Positions 11,693-21,392 of a stretch of 64,000 nucleotides of DNA are shown here, one piece after another; within the stretch, counting starts at the first letter, position 1; each line of letters begins with the position of its first letter. The notes under the pieces were generated by a model. It worked only from the letters and a program-made list of their open reading frames with translations, did not search any database and was not told the DNA's origin. Position numbers and translations under genes: made by a program. The stretch is from Aquarana catesbeiana (Eukaryota; Chordata; Amphibia; Anura; Ranidae), in the NCBI RefSeq assembly GCF_042186555.1, contig NC_133325.1:90424982-90488981 (forward strand), written 5' to 3'.

Positions 11693-12689
11693 ACAGCAGG
11701 CAGGAAGTTGGCAGGGTTAGGTGATCTTTAGGTTCAGTACCATCAGAGACTAACTTGACCCCATTGATGATCATGGAGGTAGACTGGAGCGGATTGGTTG
11801 GTGTGGAGGCAGGTTGGGATAATGGTAGGATAGTATGGGTTGGAAAGAACTTCCATTTTTTCTTCGATTTAGCCACTGAAGCTCTGTAGGTGACTGCAGA
11901 GTTGTAAGTAAGGGGTGAAGCAGATTGGACAGGAGGGCTGGAATATGGTAAGGAAGAGGGAACAGTGGCTAAAGGAAGTTTTTGTGGGGTTGTTGTAGGC
12001 AGCAGAGAAGAGGCAGGTGGATTAAAGGCAGGATAGGTGCAGCAAGAAGAAACAGGGTATTTGGTTGGAAGCAAAGTGTATTGGGCTGAGACTGAGGTTG
12101 CTGTGTGTGATGGAGGGAAAGACTTTTGGGCAGGCAGGTATCTGGTAGCAGAAATGGATTGTTGTGAGCTGACAGAGGCTGAGTGCATTATATCAGACCA
12201 TGCTTGGAGTACTGGTTGAACAAAATACGGTTCACATGCTGCCTGTCTGTTAAGGGTCTGTACTGAGTTAATACATTCTATTAGCACCTGTTGAAGACAA
12301 GCTGAATAGCGCTCAAAAAAGTATGCAGAGTCATCCTCCAAAAGCCACACTAGAGACTCCACCTGATCAACACTGAAAGGGGGAGAAAAATCATCACAGC
12401 CCTTTGGAATATAGGACAGGGCTAGCTCTGCATACATCTGAATTAAAGGCTGAACAACCCCAAACAGCATATAGCCCTGATCAACCAGGGAGTGACCTAA
12501 TCGAATACTCTCTAGTAGTTGGTCACTGGTCCACTCTTGCAATGTCTGGTGGCAATATTCACCATCCTCTGACGCCAGCAGAGAAAAATAAACAATCTCA
12601 TCAGAATTAATTTCAGCAAAACAAACAGAACCAAGATGGTTCCTCTGTGCAGCCACTTCTAGCCAGGGATGGCCTTGGTATTCTGTCAT
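11142..12689 (-). CDS. Proline-rich repeat protein of the LTR retrotransposon
   Basis: An open frame of 515 codons starts at an ATG inside the final bases of the 5' LTR and begins MTEYQGHPWLEVAAQ. About 330 residues are non-repetitive: an acidic, helix-like N-terminal half (for example VDQVESLVWLLEDD) and then a Ser/Pro/Thr-rich stretch with a basic KSKKKWK patch. It then enters tandem repeats. In this frame the repeats read LKFRCPCSS, but a neighbouring frame reads MFQPEVPVP and AAQPDDPEP, which look like the original coding repeats, so a frameshift near 11690 is likely. Repeat periods are multiples of three, consistent with past coding. The position is that of gag, but no matrix, capsid, zinc knuckle or pol motif was recognised. 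Function unknown. Confidence 0.55.
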   Translation of the reverse strand: MTEYQGHPWLEVAAQRNHLGSVCFAEINSDEIVYFSLLASEDGEYCHQTLQEWTSDQLLESIRLGHSLVDQGYMLFGVVQPLIQMYAELALSYIPKGCDDFSPPFSVDQVESLVWLLEDDSAYFFERYSACLQQVLIECINSVQTLNRQAACEPYFVQPVLQAWSDIMHSASVSSQQSISATRYLPAQKSFPPSHTATSVSAQYTLLPTKYPVSSCCTYPAFNPPASSLLPTTTPQKLPLATVPSSLPYSSPPVQSASPLTYNSAVTYRASVAKSKKKWKFFPTHTILPLSQPASTPTNPLQSTSMIINGVKLVSDGTEPKDHLTLPTSCLLSSLRFRCLCSSLKFRCPCSSLKFRYPCSSLTFQCPCSSLKFRCPCPSLKSWCPCPSLNFQRLCPSLKFRCLCPSLKGRCPCPSLWGWCPLPSLPNRCPSPGLLSQYPSSGMLSRCLLPSQMNRSLLPSQMTWSLLPSQTTQSLLPSQMTWGLPPSHMTQNLLPCQMTRSLLPSQTTRTCCPAR

Positions 12690-13261
12690 AAACAGGTGTG
12701 ACCAGAATTGGACAGAACAGAGGAAACCAAACACATGTAAAGTGAAATAGTGTAAGTTATTAAGGTAAGTGAAATATAAATACAGACACCCCCAATACAA
12801 CACAATGCACAACAATCCAACTACCAGACAGAGACTGACAAATAACAACGGTAAACGGGTATATACAATAGATGGGAGATACCAAAATCGTAAACGTAGC
12901 CAGGCCAGGGTCATCAACGGGGGATAAGCAGATGGGGGCAAGGAGCAAACAGGACAGGGAGGAGGTGGACGGGATCAGACTGCAGGGCAAGGGTACAAGG
13001 TAACAGGATCACAGGATGGACAGGTAGAGGTTTCAGGGTCAGGGATCACAGGTACAGGTCAGGGTGCAAGGACAATACCAAGGCAAGTGTGTGAGTGTTT
13101 TGCTGGGTATTAATACACATCTCCTGCAATCAGTCTCAGGTGACGCCTGATCGCAGGAGATAATGTCGGCTCCACACTGCCATGAAACACCCGCTGGATG
13201 ACACCAGTACTGCAAGCCAAAGGTCTAACAGTCCCACCAGCAGGTGGAACCTTTCCTGACA
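12684..13261 (-). repeat. 5' LTR (minus orientation)
   Basis: 578 bp, starting TGTCATAAACAGGTG and ending CTTTCCTGACA on the plus strand, followed by GCCTG. The last bases of the LTR on the minus strand contain the ATG (12689-12687) that opens the internal frame. Confidence 0.85.
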
Positions 13262-13381
13262 GCCTGTCTGCTGCAGTTCAGCAACATAGATCTGCTCCCC
13301 CCATCATGCAAATGGACAGTGAAAAGAAGAAGCAGCATCCTGATAAGCTCACCTCTCTATCTCTCTGCTCTCTCCTCCTAT

Positions 13382-14905
13382 CAAAATGGGTAGAGCTACA
13401 AAGGGAAGAAACTAGTGGGAAAGTAATACTGGGAGTATTCTATATGCCCCCTAACCTGAAGGAGGAGGCAGAGGTAGACCTCCTATCACATTTTGGATTA
13501 GCGGCAAGAATGGGAAGTGTCATTATAATGGGGGATTTTAATTATCCAGACATAGACTGGGTGGAAGGAACCGCACATTCATCTAAGGCAAATATCTTGC
13601 AAGACAATTTCATGGGTCAGATGGTAAATGCACCAACTAGAAACAAAGCGTTACTAGACCTACTGATTACCAACAATACAGACCTGATCACGGATGTGGA
13701 AATACGGGGCAATTTAGGAAACAGCGGTCACAGGTCAATTAGTTTTAGTATAAATCACACAAATAGGAAACATAAAGGGAATACAAAGACACTCAATTTC
13801 AAAAGAGCCAACCTCCCTAAACTGTGATCCTTGCTAGAAGACAATAATTGGGATAAAATCTTAGGAACAAAGAACACAGAGGAAAAATGGGTATGCTTTA
13901 AGAGCATATTAAATAAGGGCATTAGCCAGTGCATCCCAATGGGAAATAAATTTAAAAAAGCTAATAAAAGTCCTGGGTGGCTTAACTCCAACGTAAAAAT
14001 GCATATAAAAGCAAAAGAGAAGGCCTTCAAAAAATACAAGGCTGAGGGATCATCATCAGCATTCCAACTTTACAAAGAATGCAACAATGTAAGGGTGCAA
14101 TCAGGGCAGCTAAGATAGAACACGAAACGTACATAGCGGAGGAGAGTAGAAAAATCCCAAGAAGTTCTTTAAGTACATGAATAATAAGAAGGGGAGGTCA
14201 GATTATATTGGTGCCATAAAGAATGTTGAAGGGAATCTGGTTACTAAGGATGGAGAGATGGCGAAGGTTTTGAATGTATTCTTCTCCTCAGTCTTCACGA
14301 GGGAATCGTGGGGCTTCAGTAAGCAAAACTGCAATGTTTATCATCATGACATGTTACAGGAAGCACCCTCATGGCTAACAGAGGATAGAATTAGAATTAG
14401 ACTTGAAAAACGTAACCTTAATAAGTCACCGGGACCAGACGGCTTGCACCCGAGGGTCCTTAAGGAACTCAGTCAAGTAATTGCCAGACCATTGTTCCCA
14501 ATTTTTACGAACAGTGTACTCACTGGAATGGTACCAGCTGATTGGAGAAAAGCCAATGTAGCACCAATATTTCAGAAAGGGCCAAGATACATCCCTGGGA
14601 ATTACAGACCAGTTAGCCTAACATCATTTGTATGCAAGCTCTTGGAGGGGATGATAAGGGACTATATACAAGATTTTAGTAATGAAAACTGTATCATTAG
14701 CAGTAATGAGCATGGATTCATGAAGAATCGTTCTTGCCAAACCAATCTATTAACCTTCTTTGAGGAGGTGAGCTGCCATCTAGATAAAGGAAGGCCCGTA
14801 CACGTGGTGTATCTGGATTTTGCAAAAGCATTTGACACAGTTCCCCATAAACGTTTACTGTACAAAATAAGGTCTGGATTGAAAACTGGCTACAAGGGCC
14901 AGTGT
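13382..14905 (+). mobile_element. CR1-type LINE, copy B (truncated at both ends)
   Basis: Matches copy A from about 8508 to 10036 with scattered differences. Frames at 13382-13827, 13831-14118 and 14177-14932 carry the endonuclease C-terminal part (GDFNYPDIDW; SGHRS in place of SDH) and the reverse transcriptase up to motif A (YLDFAKAFDTVPH). The 5' edge abuts sequence just beyond the LTR element. The 3' edge stops abruptly at a Tc1 fragment. It has no CR1 tail, so the end was lost by rearrangement. Confidence 0.85.
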
Positions 14906-15310
14906 GTCTGGTGTGTTCCTTGGCCTTCATGATGCTGTTTGTTCACTAAGGTTCTCTAACAAACCTCTGAGGGCTTCACAGAACAGCTGTATTTATACTG
15001 ATAATAAATTATACACAGGTGGACTCTATTTACTAATTAGGTGACTTCTGAAGGCAATTGGTTCCATTATATTTTAGTTAGGGGTATCAGAGTAAAGGGG
15101 GCTGAATACAAATGCACGCCACACTTTTCAGATATTTATTTTTTTAAACGTTTTGAAAGCCATTTATCATTTTCCTTCCACTTCACAATTATGTGCCAAT
15201 TTGTATTGGTCTTTCACATTAAAATCCCATTAAAAAAATTTTACGATTTGGTTGCAACATGACAAAATGTGCAAAATTTCAAGGGGTATGAATAAATGTT
15301 CAAGGCACTG
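14906..15310 (-). mobile_element. Tc1-like element, terminal fragment
   Basis: The right edge is a Tc1-type terminus: reversed, TACAGTGCCTTGAACATTTA, at a TA dinucleotide (15311-15312). The body (CCTTCATGATGCTGTTTG, CAGGTGGACTCTATTTAC) is typical of the non-coding and N-terminal end of fish and frog Tc1-like elements read in reverse. Only about 400 bp remain and no transposase catalytic motif is included. Confidence 0.7.
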
Positions 15311-15312
15311 TA

Positions 15313-16250
15313 GGTACAGTATTAGATCTGCTTTAAGCTGGTATTGACAAAAATATGTAGGTTTCTTTTGCTGGCATCAGTCTGATATGTAGGTTGTCCA
15401 ATTACCATACTGATCCTCTGACTCCCATTCCTGGCCTGGAACAACTGTGTAGACCTGACTTCACTGGCACCATGCTTGTTCCAGGTCAGTAACTATGACA
15501 GCCAGGCAGCAATCATGTGCAGAAAGAGATCATTAATGGCATCCTCCATATGTCCCTCGGTACAGCTTAGTTTACAAATAGAATATTATTTTAAAACGAA
15601 TAGTTGCTACAATCCCTAAATCTGGCCATATAACCCCCTTGCCTATGTTTTTGGTATGGACCTCCTTTGTTCAGACCTCCTCATTAAAGTATGCCAAAGG
15701 GACAGAATGGCCACATTCAGTGACAAAAAAAACATAATTTCTCGGCATGTACCTGGCAGTTATGGGTACACACTGCAATATTTAAAAAAAAAAACTGGAT
15801 TAAAAAAAAAAACTTGCATTGGAAGTATGGGACCACATAGAAACTGCTTGCTGGAGTTCATAGTAAAGTGCAATCGCATGGTTTAAAGTGTCAGTCCACC
15901 CAAACCTGATAGGTTGTTTATGTGTGGATGTGGATACATCTGGAAGTCCAGCAACAAGGAGCCCACATCTAAGTTCTCGGCTCTTCCTCCCTTCAACCCC
16001 AGCAAGGAGTCTCACTTGTCATGCAGCATTTTTGTAGTGTAGAATAGTAGAATACAGGTGTGTAATCCCGCAAAAAGGATGTATGGGTTGAACTAAGTAC
16101 TGATATGGCTCTGCAGGAGCCCCTCTGGAAAGAGAAGGTAGATGCTGATTCAAGTCACCACCCATGTACAGAACACTGGAATGTGGTTTTGAGTGGGCCG
16201 ATCATTCCAAGCATCATCTTTGTTACTTTTTGTTCAAAATGCAATAGTCT
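15313..16250. other. No gene recognised
   Basis: Unique-looking sequence with A-rich runs (15725-15815). The small open frames on both strands have no recognisable motifs or splice context. Confidence 0.45.
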
Positions 16251-16565
16251 TAGGCCGGGTTCACACTTCACAATGCATGTTCCCGCTCTTGTTTTTTTTT
16301 TTTGTGTGTGTTTTTCACAGGTTTTCGGCATGTCGATCAGAGGGCAGCCCATTCACCTGAATGGTTGTATTGGTGAGTAAGTGATCCCCTGTGGTCAGTG
16401 TGCAGAGGGAAAGCTGCTCAGCCCAGGACCTGTGAGATCGCAGTGATTACTGTAGTAGCGCTGACTACTACAGTGATTGTCAGCTTCTGGTCCATCAGGT
16501 ATGAGATATACTTACACTTGTCAAAGCTGGACCAGTGTAACTACACAATCAATATCATATCTGGA

Positions 16566-17172
16566 GTTCAGCATTCAAGTGACATTAAAGGTTCAGCTTT
16601 AAAAAAACAAAAACAAAAAAAAAACATGTAATACTTACCAGCTCTGTGCAGTGGTTTTGCACAGAGCAGACACAATCCTCCCCCCCCCCCCGACCAGTGC
16701 CCCCAATAGCAAGCCACTTGCTATGGGGTTACTAATGTGTGCTCACTCCCAAGCCCTGCTCTATGAGTCCATAAGGCACATAGGGGGTTATTTACGAAAG
16801 GCAAATCCACTTTTCACTAGAAGTGCACTTGGAAGTGCAGTAGCTGTAGATCCGAGGGGGAAATGCAAGGAAAATAAAAAACAGCATTTTAGCTTGCGCA
16901 TGATAGGATGATAAAATCAGCAGAGCTTCCCCTCATTTCAAATCTACCCCTCAGATTTACAGCGACTGCACTTCCAAGTGCACTTGTAGTGCAAAGTGGA
17001 TTTGCCTTTCGTAAATAACCCCTATAGAGTCGGCCCTGCCCCTGCTCTTTCCTCATTGGCTCACTGGCTGCGAGGTACCTGCTCCCCCCCAAAACAAAAT
17101 TATGTGCCAAATGTGGCATAAGAGGGGGGGGGGAGCGCTTAAAGGGGAACTTCCCCTTTTGGGTGGATCTCC
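16566..17172. repeat. Dispersed repeat of the TACTTACC...TTTTGCACAGAGCAG type
   Basis: Contains the recurrent words TACTTACCAGCTCTGTGCAG and TTTTGCACAGAGCAG, also found near 28552, 40450 and 42805. It is part of a family of TTAA-flanked MITEs better preserved at 28501-29546 and 40411-40866. It is interrupted by a palindromic element at 16783-17022. A short related piece with ends TTAAAGGGGAACTTCC and TCTCCGCTTTAA follows at about 17138-17180. Confidence 0.55.
16783..17022. mobile_element. Palindromic MITE with TA target
   Basis: Left end GGGGGTTATTTACGAAAGGC; the right end reversed is GGGGTTATTTACGAAAGGC, and the match continues inward past 50 bp (AAATCCACTTT, AAGTGCACTTGGAAGTGCAG). TA lies directly outside both ends, which fits a Tc1/mariner-type non-autonomous element, though the superfamily is inferred only from the TA. 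Nested in the repeat at 16566-17172. Confidence 0.65.
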
Positions 17173-17553
17173 GCTTTAATTTCTATGGTGGTGTCAGCCC
17201 TGCCCACCACTCAAAACCATTCAATCCAGCCCACTGTCTTCATCCCCAAGGCATAGGGTCTCACTAATTGTCTGACAGGGTCAACAGGTTTTTTATAACC
17301 TGTTTTATTTCCCTAGAAATCAGAGAGAACAAAACTTTAATGGCATATTTAACACACCAAAGGCAGCAAATAAGAGAAGTTCATTGTTTGAGTTTCCATC
17401 CACTTTAGGTGCTGCATGGAAGTGAGAGGTCAGCGATGAGCTGTGTGCAGCATACAACCAGTATGGGGTAATCTAATGTAAACAGCAGTGTCTTATGTTT
17501 ACTACACTGGTTAGTGTTGTTTTGTTTCCATTATCGGCTGTTCTGTATCTCTG

Positions 17554-18334
17554 CTCTGCTTACTTTTCCAGACAGATCCTGTTTGTCAGTAACACACACA
17601 CACTTGGCCCCCACCAGGAGCTCATTTGTAATCTGTCATCATAGGCAGTATGTGACAGAGTGAATGTAGCAGTGCAGCTAGATTGAGTTGTGTGACAATA
17701 GGCCATTGTCTCCCAAATGACACCGAAGTGTTGACTCATTGAGAACCACAAGTGGCCAAATTCCTAATGACCATGTGAGATGTCAGCCCCATGAATGACT
17801 AGGGTACATCAGATGTTCCCAACCTCTTACCAAAAGGTATCACTAATTACCCTTTAACCAAATAACGAGACAACACCATTATGGAAAAAAATGTGGTCGC
17901 AATGGCCATTTATTAACAAAACTAAAAACTTTAACATTCCTTAAAACAGAAACAGTAGTAATAAATAACATAAAGGTTGCCAGTCTTAGGAGGCACAACG
18001 AACCAACATTCATTTCGTATTTGCATGACTACTAAAAGCTCCCCACCCACGCTACACTGGCTCAGGGACAACCCACCTTTTTGAAGATACTTCTTCTTTA
18101 CCACTTCCCAGTTAACGCACTATTAACTGGGATACCACAGAGGACTCCATACCTTAGATGGGCCCCTACACTGAACTATTGAAAATCTGAATGCCTTCAA
18201 AGACCCCAACCACCAGAACATTCTAACCAACATGAAAAGAGATTCAACTCAGGGAGGTTGGGTAGGAAGATTCTTCCACATCTGTTAACACCGATGTATA
18301 GATCCCACCCTGTATACCCGCTGCAGCCCTCATA
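17554..18334. repeat. 781-bp tandem duplication, unit 1
   Basis: Begins CTCTGCTTACTTTTCCAG and recurs immediately downstream with few differences. Both units share landmarks such as GACAATAGGCCATTGTCTCC and CTTAGGAGGCACAA. It contains the uninterrupted sequence GAGATTCAACTCAGGGAGG near 18239-18257, the empty site for the L1 in unit 2. No coding frame is conserved between the units. Confidence 0.85.
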
Positions 18335-19030
18335 CTCTGCTTACTGTTCCAGACAGATCCTGTTTGTCAGTAATGCACACAAACTTGCCCCCCACCAGGA
18401 ACTCATTTGTAATCTGTCATAGGCAGTGTGTGACAGTGTGAATGTAGTAGTCCAGCTAGACTGAGTTGTGTGACAATAGGCCATTGTCTCCCAAATGACA
18501 CTGAAGTGTTGACTCATTGAGAACCACAAGTGGCCAAATCCCTAATGACCATGTGAGATGTCAGCCCCATGAATGACTAGGGTACACCAGATGTTCCCAA
18601 CCTCTTACCAAAAGGTATCACTAATTACCCATTTAACCAAAACACCAGACAACACCATTATGGAAAAAAATTTGGCCGTGATGGCCATTTATTAACAAAA
18701 CTAAAAACTTTAACATTCCTTAAAACAGAAACAGTAGTAATATATAACATAAAGGTTGCCAGTCTTAGGAGGCACAATAAACCAACATCCATTTTGTATT
18801 TGCATGACTACTAAAAGCTCCCCAGCCACGCTATACTGGCTTGGGGACAACCCACCTTTTTGCAGATACTTCCTCTTTACCACTTCCCAGTTAACCCACT
18901 ATTAACTGGGATACCACAGAGGACTCCATACCTTAGATGGGCCCCTACACTGAACTATTGAAAATCTGAATGCCTCCAAAGACCCCAACCGCCAGAACAT
19001 TTTAATCAACATGAAAAGAGATTCAACTCA

Positions 19031-20588
19031 TAGCTGAGGATCCACTCCTTCATATGGTCTCTGAACTCTATCATCTGATTGGATCTGCGGCCTATGGGAT
19101 GAAGCCCGCATACATCAGATCCTAGGAACAAGACCTGGGGCTAGTCTTCACCCCTACCGAACTGTCCCACCTCTATCAACTCACCTGTCCCAGGTCAATT
19201 GACTCCAAAACTTAAGAAACAAATTGTAAGATACTATCTCGTTGGTACCGGGTACCAACGGACCTAGCAAGAATTTACCCATCCACATCGGATCGGTGCT
19301 GGAGGTGCTGTGGTCACCGGGGCACACTCCTGCACATTTGGTGGGACTGCCCGTGGTCAGGCCCTATTGGGAAGACATCAAGTCCCAGATTAAAGACATT
19401 ATGGACCTGGACATCCCACTTTCACTAATACACTACCTATTACACATTCTCCCTATGACAATTACCCAATATAAAAAAGTATCCTACCTCACTTACTGAA
19501 TGCAGCTAAGCGGTTACTTCCCATATACTGGAAACGCTCTCAAATCCCGACTAGGTCGGAATGGAAGCGTAAGGTGAATGAGATAAGGAAAGCAGAAGAC
19601 TGGATTGCCACTTGTAAGGAAACCAGAGACCGCTTCTCCAGCATCTGGTCAGCCTGGACAACATATGTCTCAGACCCAGGTCAGGTACCCTCCAGCTTAG
19701 ACGTAGCCCTGTTAGAACTGGCAAACCCATCCCTTAAACGAGGCCCTCAGATCTCACAAGCGAGAGAAGAGACCGTGGACACAGTGACTTAATTTATTTT
19801 ATCAGCCCAAAGGAGAGGGGAAATGTTTTTTCCCTTCCGGATGTCCATCGTACTTCAATATGGCAGCACAGAAGAAGCGTGAGAGGTGGAGCTGAACGTG
19901 AGTCTCCAGGTATGTTCTATCTAACCCTTCTTTCTTCCCCTACTCTCTATTCTCTCTCCAACTTCCTTTTTATCTTGCCCTGGTCCCTTGACCAAAGGCG
20001 ATTCTGATGTTAGATGAGTGGTGTGTGGAGTGGATGAGTGGAGTGTGGACGTGCCAGCCAGATAGACCGACTGGAGAATTTGTTGACGCAAGACCACCCA
20101 ACTCATTTGGGTATCATCAATAATGTAGACGGCATGGAGCAGACGCCCTGCCTTGAGGTGTTCTCGATATGGGTGGTGTATGGAGATAGGTTAGCTGGAG
20201 GCTGATTGATGTTCACCTATCCTTGTGCCCCGCCTGGTCGACCCATCCCTAAATCACTATGACACACTCTAACTTGAGGGCTGCCTGGGACCTGGCTGGC
20301 ACCTCCTCGTATTACGACCCCTTTATTGGGGACACTTAGAGCGAAATGTGGACAGTGAGGTGGAGACCCCACACTCTCCATGTGAGAAAAGAGACTCCAC
20401 CACTTACTCACCACCTGAACATTGTAATGGTTGGACACTTCACCCTACTCCTGTTTTTTTTCTTTCTTCCTTATCATTATTATTGTTTATTTCATTATTC
20501 TTTGAAAAATGACTAGTGCGACATTTGTTGTTTATATTATGGCACCTTTATTGAAATGTACTGCCTTTGTCTAAAGATTATACAAAAA
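19031..20588 (+). mobile_element. L1/Tx1-type LINE, 5'-truncated, copy 1
   Basis: Flanked by the 17-bp duplication AAAAGAGATTCAACTCA (19014-19030 and 20589-20605) with an A-run at the right end, the mark of target-primed insertion on the plus strand. Only the last part of ORF2 (about 19225-19790) and a long 3' untranslated region remain. Confidence 0.88.
19225..19792 (+). pseudogene. L1 ORF2 C-terminal remnant with CCHC-like motif
   Basis: A frame opening RWYRVPTDLARIYPS contains a cysteine-rich motif (CWRCCGHRGTLLHIWWDCP) typical of the C-terminus of L1/Tx1 ORF2. A one-base shift near 19367 moves to PYWEDIKSQIKDIMDLDIPL, and a further shift near 19490 to the tail 19574-19792 (EIRKAEDWIATCKETRDRF, ending in a stop). 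The reverse transcriptase core is absent, lost by 5' truncation. Non-functional. Confidence 0.75.
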
Positions 20589-21392
20589 AAAAGAGATTCA
20601 ACTCAGGGAGGTTGGGTGGGAAGATTCTTCCATGTCTGTTGACTCCGATTACTTTCCACCTTCATAGGTCCCACCCTGTATACCCGCTGCAGCCCTCCTA
20701 CTATCCATGAACTAACCAATCCTGGTAAGTACCATCCCCCCGCTTACTCCATTAACCCTATCCTGTCCTGCTTCCTCTGTCCCCCTTGTCATGTAGCCCT
20801 TCACTTATTTTCTATTTTCTTGGGGGCCTTTCTGTCCCAGCTCAGCTGTCCAAAGGTATGCAAGAACTACCAGTCATTCATAGTATACAATGATATATCC
20901 AGGAGATCTCCCTTACTTTATATTCAGTGAGCGGTAGAGCCTAGACAAGTGAGGCCTGATTGATTTTACTGTACAGTTGTCATCCATTAATTAAAAAAAA
21001 AATTCTCAATAGAGTATGTAAGGTTCAATATTATGTGGTTGGTCGCAATAAGAAGAGCTTTATGGTTCATTCAAACTTTGCATGTATACCATTCATTGTG
21101 AACACCACCCAATCGCACTGTACAGTAAAGCGCAATTCACATACTGTACATTGCGATGTGCTGGGTTTCGATAAAAGGGTCATGCGCATCCATTGTGGTG
21201 CAGTGGCAGCCCATTCGGAATAAGTGAACAGCTTTAACGCAATGCACATGAATGTATGCCATAACGCGGTAATGTGTGTGCATAAATGCACTGCAGCAGT
21301 TCGTCTAAGGCTACTTTCACACTGCGGCTGCTAGCGGGACGCTTTTAAACCCCGCTAGTGGCTGAAGAAAGGGTTAAAACCGCCCGTGTGAA

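Larger units (their letters stand above)
6771..13261 (-). mobile_element. LTR retrotransposon without visible pol, minus strand
   Basis: Two 578-bp direct repeats (6771-7348 and 12684-13261) begin TG and end CA. They are flanked by the identical 5-bp duplication GCCTG (6766-6770 and 13262-13266), so this is one intact insertion event. On the minus strand the 5' LTR is the right one. The interior holds one open frame starting at the LTR edge, then long runs of 21-27-bp in-frame repeats, split by a CR1 LINE at about 8041-11076. No protease, reverse transcriptase, RNase H or integrase motif was found, and no clear primer-binding site follows the 5' LTR. It is probably non-autonomous and mobilised by a partner. 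Confidence 0.82.
18335..20702. repeat. Tandem duplication, unit 2 (split by L1)
   Basis: Unit 2 runs from 18335 to 19030 and resumes at about 20606-20702 after the L1 insertion. The two units differ by scattered substitutions and small indels, so the duplication is not very recent, and the L1 entered after it. Confidence 0.85.

Noticed and set aside
12690..12941. The N-terminal 84 codons of the 599-codon minus-strand frame
   Set aside because: They lie wholly inside the 5' LTR. The ATG at 12689 at the LTR edge is the more likely start of the internal protein.
14906..15310. Possible 3' untranslated region continuing from CR1 copy B
   Set aside because: The sequence matches a Tc1-type end in reverse, with a TA-bounded terminus, and has no CR1 tail features.
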